Shown here: piece by piece, positions 58,979-64,000 of the stretch
Layout of the letters: each line of letters starts with the position of its first letter
Numbering within the stretch: position 1 is the stretch's first letter
Assembly (NCBI RefSeq): GCF_003115855.1
Contig: NZ_KZ819086.1
Location: forward strand, 1 to 64,000
DNA: 64,000 bases
DNA from: Brenneria corticis
GTDB lineage: Bacteria; Pseudomonadota; Gammaproteobacteria; Enterobacterales; Enterobacteriaceae
Reading direction: 5' to 3'
Translations under genes and position numbers: made by a program
Notes under the pieces: generated by a model
Told to the model about the DNA's origin: nothing
The model's input: the letters and a program-made list of their open reading frames with translations, nothing else
Databases searched by the model: none

Positions 58979-58997
58979 ATTTGTGTATAAGAGACAG
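58979..58997. mobile_element. solitary Tn5/IS50-like transposon end
   Basis: ATTTGTGTATAAGAGACAG matches the Tn5 mosaic end AGATGTGTATAAGAGACAG at 17 of 19 and the inverted IS50 outside end ACTTGTGTATAAGAGTCAG also at 17 of 19. No transposase is nearby and no second end was found. It directly abuts the GC-rich repeat at 58998. It may be a relic of an IS4-family element or a trace of library construction. Confidence 0.5.
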
Positions 58998-59060
58998 TCG
59001 CAGGGGAGGGAGCCAACTCCTCCCCCTGACAAGGGGGAGGCCGGGTGGGGGTTGTTAATG
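58998..59060 (-). repeat. GC-rich palindromic dispersed repeat, copy 2
   Basis: CAGGGGAGGGAGC then CTCCTCCCCCTGACAAGGGGGAGGCCGGGTGGGGG-type sequence, the inverse of 12459-12522. The strong CCTCCCCCT/AGGGGGAGG hairpin lies 30-45 bp beyond the pepD stop and could also act in ending the pepD transcript. The copy stops abruptly at the transposon-like end. Confidence 0.8.
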
Positions 59061-59082
59061 ACAAACTCCCGTACCTGACGGC

Positions 59083-60543
59083 TCAGGCGCGTTCGGGAAT
59101 GGCTTTCAGCAGCGCGGTCAGCAGCTGCCAGTATTGACCGACGCTGGCGATATGCACCTGTTCGTCCGGCGAATGGGGGCCGGTGATGGTCGGCCCGATG
59201 GAAACCATATCCATATCGGGGTAGGGTTCTTTGAACAGTCCGCACTCCAGACCCGCATGGATAACCATGATGTCCGGGGTTTTGTTAAACAGTTTCTGAT
59301 AGGTTTCCCGCACCAGCTGCATAACCTGAGAGTTCGCATCCGGCTGCCAGCCGGGATAACCGCCTTTGGGCGTGGTTTCGGCGCCCGCCAGTTGGCCCAG
59401 CGCCGTCAGCGAGCCAACCACGGCGTCTTTGCCGCTGTCAATCAGAGAGCGGATCAGGCAGTTAATTTCGGCCTGTTTTTCGTCCGTGGAAACCACGCCG
59501 ATGTTCAGCGAGGTTTCCACCACGCCTTTCACCACGTCGCTCATGCGGATGACGCCATTCGGCATGGCGTTCAGCAAGGCCAATAGCCGCGCGCCGACGT
59601 CTTTGGTCAGCGCCTGCGCGGTACTGTCTGATTCCTCGACCAGCAGGGTGAGATTTTTCTCCACTACGGCCAGCTCGTTTTTCAGCAGCGACAGGTATTC
59701 CTGACTTAGCGTCTTGAATTGCCCGACGTTGGCCGCCGGCAATGCCAGCGTGGCGAACGCCTCGCGCGGGATGGCGTTGCGCAGCGTGCCGCCGTTCAGC
59801 GCTAGAATGCGGATATCCAGCTTGTCAGTTTGTTTGAACAGGAAGCGCGCCAGCAATTTATTGGCATTGCCCAACCCCAGATGGATATCGCAGCCGGAGT
59901 GGCCGCCTTTCAGCCCCTTGAGCGTCAGGGTCAGCGTCTGGTAACCGGCAGGCAGCGCTTCGCGCTCCAACGGTAGACGGGTAATGAAGTCGATGCCGCC
60001 GGCGCAGCCCATATAAACTTCGCCTTCTTGTTCCGAGTCGGTATTGATCAGAATTTCACCCTGCAGCCAGTTGGGTTGCAGACCGAACGCGCCGTCCATG
60101 CCGGACTCCTCGGTCATGGTCAGCAACACTTCCAGCGGACCGTGCTTCACGCCGCTGTCGGACAGCACGGCCAGCGCCGACGCCATGCCGATGCCGTTAT
60201 CCGCGCCCAGCGTGGTGCCGCGCGCTTTCACCCACTCGCCGTCAATATACGGCTGGATCGGATCTTTGGTGAAGTCGTGCGCGGTGTCGTTGTTTTTCTG
60301 CGGCACCATATCCAGATGCGCCTGCAACACCACCGGCTTGCGATTTTCCATTCCCGGCGTCGCCGCTTTGCGCAGCAGAATATTGCCGACTTGATCGCGC
60401 TCGGCATAAATGCCTTTCTCTTGCGCCCAGGCAAGGATATGCGCGGCAAGCGCTTCTTCATGGTAGGAGGGATGCGGAATAGAGCAGATTTTGGCAAAAA
60501 TGTCCCACAGCGGCTGCGGGGTAAGCTGAGACAATTCAGACAC
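59083..60543 (-). CDS. pepD: aminoacyl-histidine dipeptidase (peptidase D)
   Basis: Cytosolic metallo-dipeptidase of the M20 family with broad specificity (e.g. Xaa-His). The 486 residues (E. coli 485) contain VVLQAHLDMVPQ, GTTLGADNGIGMASALAVL, LLTMTEESGMDGAFGL and KGLKGGHSGCDIHLGLGN, with metal ligands in the first three. The start is a GTG at 60543, decided by AAGGAG upstream and by homology from SELSQLTPQPLWDIF; a longer frame upstream is not used. Confidence 0.95.
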   Translation of the reverse strand: MSELSQLTPQPLWDIFAKICSIPHPSYHEEALAAHILAWAQEKGIYAERDQVGNILLRKAATPGMENRKPVVLQAHLDMVPQKNNDTAHDFTKDPIQPYIDGEWVKARGTTLGADNGIGMASALAVLSDSGVKHGPLEVLLTMTEESGMDGAFGLQPNWLQGEILINTDSEQEGEVYMGCAGGIDFITRLPLEREALPAGYQTLTLTLKGLKGGHSGCDIHLGLGNANKLLARFLFKQTDKLDIRILALNGGTLRNAIPREAFATLALPAANVGQFKTLSQEYLSLLKNELAVVEKNLTLLVEESDSTAQALTKDVGARLLALLNAMPNGVIRMSDVVKGVVETSLNIGVVSTDEKQAEINCLIRSLIDSGKDAVVGSLTALGQLAGAETTPKGGYPGWQPDANSQVMQLVRETYQKLFNKTPDIMVIHAGLECGLFKEPYPDMDMVSIGPTITGPHSPDEQVHIASVGQYWQLLTALLKAIPERA

Positions 60544-60709
60544 TATTAACGTCTCCTTTTCGGCAGGCCTGGCGGCGCGGCTGGCGCGCAGGCGCTGCAA
60601 ATTGCAGATGAATGACCGTCGGATAATCCGGCATGGCGAGTGGAGACAGAATATCATTTTCCACCGGTTCTGGGGCATGTTGCGGTTAAAAAGCGCCGGA
60701 AGAGTTATT

Positions 60710-62326
60710 TTATGGCGTCTGGAGGTTCCATCCTTTACCGGGAATCGCGTTGAGCAGCAGCTGGGTATATTCATGCTGGGGATACTGGAATACCTGATGC
60801 GTCGGCCCCTGTTCGACGATTTCTCCCGCCTTCATCACGATCACCCGATCGCAGATTTGCGCCGCCACCCGCAGGTCATGGGTGATAAAAATAAGCGACA
60901 GGCCGAGGCGCTGGCGCAGTTCCGCCAGCAGGCGCAACACCTGCGCCTGGACGGAAACGTCCAGCGCGGAAACCGGCTCATCTGCCACCAGAATGCGCGG
61001 CTCCAGCGCCAGCGCCCTGGCCAGACCGATCCTTTGCCGCTGTCCGCCGGAAAACTCATGGGGATAGCGATGGATCGATTCGGGATCCAGCCCGACCAGC
61101 GAAAATAACTCCCTGGCTTTTTGCTGCGCCTGTTTGCGCGATGCGCCGTGGATCTCCGGCCCTTTGCCGACGATTTCCCCCACCGTCTGGCGTGGGTTTA
61201 ACGAGGCGAAAGGATCCTGGAACACCATCTGCACGGTACGGCTCTGCCGGCGTTGACGCGTTCGATTGCTGCCGTCATGGCGCTGGTCCTCTAGGGTAAT
61301 CTCGCCGCTGTCCGGCTGATAGAGCCGGACAATACAGCGGGCCAGCGTCGATTTGCCGGAACCGCTTTCGCCGACGATGCCGAGCGTGCTGCCCTGCGGC
61401 AGCGTCAGGCTGACGTCCCGCAGCGCGAGGGAAACCCGCCGGTTGCGCGGCAGCCAGCCTCCCTGGCGGAATGTTTTGCTGACGTGCTCTAATGTCAGGA
61501 TGTCCTGACTGGTGACCGCCGGGCGCGCCGCGCCGGGGCGAAAGGACGGCACGGCGGCGATCAGCGCCTGAGTATAAGGATGCTGCGGGGCGTTGAGGAT
61601 TTGCTCCGCCGGCCCCTGTTCTACCACTTCGCCGTGCTGCATGACCGCGACGCGATCGGCGATGTCGGCGACCACGCCAAAGTCATGGGTGATAAACAGC
61701 ACCGAGGTGCCCTGACGCTGCTGCAATTCGCGGATCAACCGCAGGATTTGCGCCTGAGTGGTGACGTCCAGCGCGGTGGTCGGCTCGTCGGCAATCAGTA
61801 CCCGCGGCTCCAGCGCCAGCGCCATGGCGATCATCACGCGCTGGCGCTGTCCGCCGGAGAGCTGGTGCGGATAGGCGTGCGCGGCGGACAGCGGATCGGG
61901 GATCTGAACGTCGACTAACAGCTGTTGCACTTTTTCCGCAATTGCCCTGCGGGAAAGGGTCGGCCGATGGGTTCGGAACATTTCGCCAATTTGGTCGGCC
62001 ACGGTATGCAGCGGGTTGAGCGCCGTCATCGGCTCCTGAAAAATCATGCCGATACGGGCGCCGCGTATTTTACGCAGCGCGCTCTCCGGCAGCGACAGCA
62101 GGTCGCGGTCTTCCAGCAGGATGCTTCCCGCTTCAATGGGCGTCTGTTCCGGCAGCAGCCCCATAATGGCGCTGGCCGTCATCGATTTACCGGAGCCGCT
62201 TTCCCCCACCACGCACAGGATTTCATTTTCGCGCAGATCGAGCGACACCTGACGCAAGGCATAAGGCCGATCGGCATTGGCCGGCAGTCTGACGCTGAGA
62301 TCGGTTATCGACAGCAGTGTATTCAT
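60710..62326 (-). CDS. oligopeptide-type ABC transporter, fused double ATPase
   Basis: A 538-residue protein with two ATPase domains of the DppD/DppF (OppD/OppF) kind in one chain, as in YejF and GsiA. First domain: Walker A GESGSGKS, signature LSGGQRQRV, Walker B VLIADEPTTALD. Second domain: GESGSGKST, FSGGQRQRIG, ILVADEPVSALD. The end of each domain has the peptide-family region (RPGAARPAV, IPGKGWNLQ). It overlaps the upstream permease gene by 4 bp. Substrate likely a peptide or a nickel- or opine-like compound; not decidable here. Confidence 0.9.
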   Translation of the reverse strand: MNTLLSITDLSVRLPANADRPYALRQVSLDLRENEILCVVGESGSGKSMTASAIMGLLPEQTPIEAGSILLEDRDLLSLPESALRKIRGARIGMIFQEPMTALNPLHTVADQIGEMFRTHRPTLSRRAIAEKVQQLLVDVQIPDPLSAAHAYPHQLSGGQRQRVMIAMALALEPRVLIADEPTTALDVTTQAQILRLIRELQQRQGTSVLFITHDFGVVADIADRVAVMQHGEVVEQGPAEQILNAPQHPYTQALIAAVPSFRPGAARPAVTSQDILTLEHVSKTFRQGGWLPRNRRVSLALRDVSLTLPQGSTLGIVGESGSGKSTLARCIVRLYQPDSGEITLEDQRHDGSNRTRQRRQSRTVQMVFQDPFASLNPRQTVGEIVGKGPEIHGASRKQAQQKARELFSLVGLDPESIHRYPHEFSGGQRQRIGLARALALEPRILVADEPVSALDVSVQAQVLRLLAELRQRLGLSLIFITHDLRVAAQICDRVIVMKAGEIVEQGPTHQVFQYPQHEYTQLLLNAIPGKGWNLQTP

Positions 62327-63156
62327 CGGTTTTTAAGCCTTGGATTGAGGGCGTCATTGATTCCCTGGCCGACCAGCGAGACCGCCAGCACGGTAAGCAG
62401 AATGGCGATGCCGGGAATGGCGGAAACATACCACTGTTCCCGCAGTACGCTGCGGCCGCCGCCGATCAGGTTTCCCCAGGAGGGAACGTTGGGGTCGGAC
62501 AGATTAAGGAAGGCCAGCGCGCTTTCAAGCAAAATGGCGATCGCCATGATAACGCTGGCGTAAACCACGATGGGCGGCAGCGCATTGGGCAGAATTTCGC
62601 GAAAGATAATCGGCAGATCGCGCATCCCCAGCGAGCGCACCGCCTGGATAAATTCCCGGTTGCGCAGCGACATGAACTCGGCCCGGGTTAAGCGCGCCGC
62701 CGGGGGCCAGGAGACGATGCCGATAGCCAGGATCACGGTCTGCATGGTTGAGCCGAAAACCGCCACCAGCAACAGCAGCAGCAGGAAGTTGGGCAGGATC
62801 TGAAAGGTTTCGGTGATCCTCATCAGCAGATCGTCGATGACGCCGCCGTAATAGCCGGCCAGCGCGCCGACCACGATGCCAATAACGATGGCGATCGCCG
62901 TGGCGACGAAACCGATCATCAGCGAAACGCGCGCGCCGTGAAACAGCTGGGCGGCGATATCGCGTCCGGCGTGGTCGGTACCCAGCAAAAAGCGCGGATT
63001 TTGCCACGGCCACTGCAGCGGCCGCCCGGCCAGCCGCAGCGGATTTTCGGGAAAGAACAGGTCGGCGGTCAGGGCCATGCCCACCACCACCACTAATAAC
63101 GCGATACCAAATAACGACGCGGGACTGCGCGCGTAGCGCTTGAAAAAATCAATCAT
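62323..63156 (-). CDS. ABC transporter permease, DppC/OppC family
   Basis: A 277-residue permease with about six helices. It starts with the DppC-type N-terminal helix (YARSPASLFGIALLVVVVGMALTADLFF), then LGTDHAGRDIAAQLFHGARVSLMIGF, and the EAA loop FIQAVRSLGMRDLPIIFREILPN. Overlaps neighbours by 4 bp on both sides, so it is translated together with the other permease and the ATPase. Confidence 0.92.
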   Translation of the reverse strand: MIDFFKRYARSPASLFGIALLVVVVGMALTADLFFPENPLRLAGRPLQWPWQNPRFLLGTDHAGRDIAAQLFHGARVSLMIGFVATAIAIVIGIVVGALAGYYGGVIDDLLMRITETFQILPNFLLLLLLVAVFGSTMQTVILAIGIVSWPPAARLTRAEFMSLRNREFIQAVRSLGMRDLPIIFREILPNALPPIVVYASVIMAIAILLESALAFLNLSDPNVPSWGNLIGGGRSVLREQWYVSAIPGIAILLTVLAVSLVGQGINDALNPRLKNR

Positions 63157-64000
63157 GACCGTTCACCGGAAATTCTCGGATCCAGTTTGGCGTAAAGCAC
63201 GTCCACCAGAAAATTAATGCTGATAACCAGCAGCGCGGAGACGAAAACCACGCCTAACAGCGTGTTCAGATCGCGCTGCATCACCGATTCGTAGGCCAGG
63301 CGGCCCAACCCCGGCAGGGCGAAAACGCTTTCCACCACCACCGATCCGCCCAGCATGGTGCCGGCCTGCAGGCCGATTAACGTCACCAGCGGCAGCAGCG
63401 CGTTACGCAATATATGTCTGACGACGACGTTGGTTTCGCTTAATCCTTTGGCGCGGGCGGTGCGCACGAAATCCAGCGTGGCGACTTCCAGCATCGAGGC
63501 GCGCATGATGCGCAGATAGATCGCCAGAAATATCAGCGCCAGCGTCAGCGTGGGCAATAACAGATGCCGGGCGATATCCCAAATTCTCGCCCAGCCGCTG
63601 AGTCCGCCGGCGATGGTTTCAAATCCGCCGGAGGGCAGCCAGTCGAGATAGATGGAAAACAGGAAAATCCCCATCAGGCCGAACCAGAAAGAGGGAGTGG
63701 AATAAAAAATCAGCCCCAGCAGGGAGATCAGCGTGTCCGGCCAGCGATTCACGCGCCGGGCGGCGATGATCCCCAGCACCATGCCCATAAACACCGCCAG
63801 CCCGAGCGACGATCCCATCAGCAGCAGGGTAACCGGCAGACGTTCGATAATCACGTCGGCGACGGGCTTGCCATAAATGGCCGACTGGCCGAGATCCAGA
63901 TGAACCAGACGCCACAGATAATCCCCCAGACGCACCGATACCGACTGATCCAGCGCGTAATAGCGGCGCAGTTCCTCGATCATGGTGGCGTCGGCCCCGC
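63153..64000 (-). CDS. ABC transporter permease, DppB/OppB family (5' end missing)
   Basis: Partial gene running off the right edge; the frame is still open at 64000, where it reads GADATMIEELRRYYALDQSV, the segment that normally follows the first helix and periplasmic loop of DppB-type permeases. The internal Met at 63983 is therefore not the start, and roughly 40-60 residues should lie outside. The rest shows LGQSAIYGKPVADVIIERLP and the EAA loop FVRTARAKGLSETNVVVRHILRNALLP. Overlaps the next permease by 4 bp. A binding protein is expected just upstream, outside the window. Confidence 0.92.
   Translation of the reverse strand, partial: GADATMIEELRRYYALDQSVSVRLGDYLWRLVHLDLGQSAIYGKPVADVIIERLPVTLLLMGSSLGLAVFMGMVLGIIAARRVNRWPDTLISLLGLIFYSTPSFWFGLMGIFLFSIYLDWLPSGGFETIAGGLSGWARIWDIARHLLLPTLTLALIFLAIYLRIMRASMLEVATLDFVRTARAKGLSETNVVVRHILRNALLPLVTLIGLQAGTMLGGSVVVESVFALPGLGRLAYESVMQRDLNTLLGVVFVSALLVISINFLVDVLYAKLDPRISGERS

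Noticed and set aside
1..64000. CRISPR array or prophage
   Set aside because: No regularly spaced short repeats, no cas genes, and no integrase, terminase or structural phage genes were found.

Overview
The window looks like chromosome from a gammaproteobacterium of the order Enterobacterales, most likely a Pectobacteriaceae-type genome (Brenneria/Pectobacterium/Dickeya grade). Nearly every protein is recognisably the orthologue of an Escherichia coli protein, and long blocks keep E. coli gene order (pssA-patZ-tapT-trxC-yfiF; ygaZH-emrRAB; proVWX; ydiL to fadK; fadE/gmhA-yafJ-yafK-dinB-pepD). The accessory content (hpx purine genes, a full mtn methionine-salvage set, dispersed GC-rich repeats) is not that of E. 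coli K-12. No phage, integrase, intact insertion sequence or CRISPR array is visible. The genus is an inference; no database was searched.

Layout. 1-520: distal end of an rRNA operon (5S, tRNA-Thr, second 5S, double terminator). 558-7471: phospholipid synthesis (pssA), protein acetylation (patZ), tRNA modification (tapT), thioredoxin 2 (trxC), a SpoU methyltransferase (yfiF). 7519-12255: emrRAB multidrug efflux and ygaZH branched-chain amino acid export. 12571-17247: osmoprotectant importer proVWX with two tandem proX genes. 17845-26511: an hpx-type ureide/purine catabolic locus made of hpxZ-hpxW divergent from an RpiR-type regulator, a four-gene polar-amino-acid-type ABC importer, hpxJ and hpxK. 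27242-44221: a 17 kb ydi locus (ydiL, a shikimate kinase, ydiM, a LysR regulator, ydiN, ydiB, aroD, ydiF, ydiO, ydiP, ydiQRST, fadK). 44238-50937: methionine salvage (yafV, ybdL, mtnBCD, mtnA, mtnK) with an orphan Phd-type antitoxin inside it. 50996-60543: yajD, fadE, gmhA, yafJ, yafK, yafE, dinB, pepD. 60710-64000: an oligopeptide-type ABC transporter running off the right edge.

Most interesting system. The ydi locus joins shikimate/quinate chemistry (two MFS carriers, quinate/shikimate dehydrogenase, dehydroquinase, shikimate kinase) to a CoA module: CoA-transferase YdiF, acyl-CoA ligase FadK, a CaiA-like acyl-CoA dehydrogenase YdiO lacking the usual catalytic glutamate, and an ETF/quinone chain YdiQRST. 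The layout parallels the anaerobic carnitine cai-fix system. TGAT-N4-ATCA palindromes (FNR/CRP-like) sit upstream of ydiL, ydiM and ydiQ. I infer, without proof, a pathway that uses alicyclic plant acids as CoA thioesters, probably under low oxygen.

Other points: MetJ-like boxes in both divergent mtn promoters; a shared 11-bp candidate operator in the two hpx promoters; two inverted copies of a modular 200-275 bp repeat (26651-26923 and 58696-58895); a second repeat pair (12459-12522 and 58998-59060); and a solitary Tn5/IS50-like 19-bp end at 58979-58997 that may be an IS remnant or an assembly scar.
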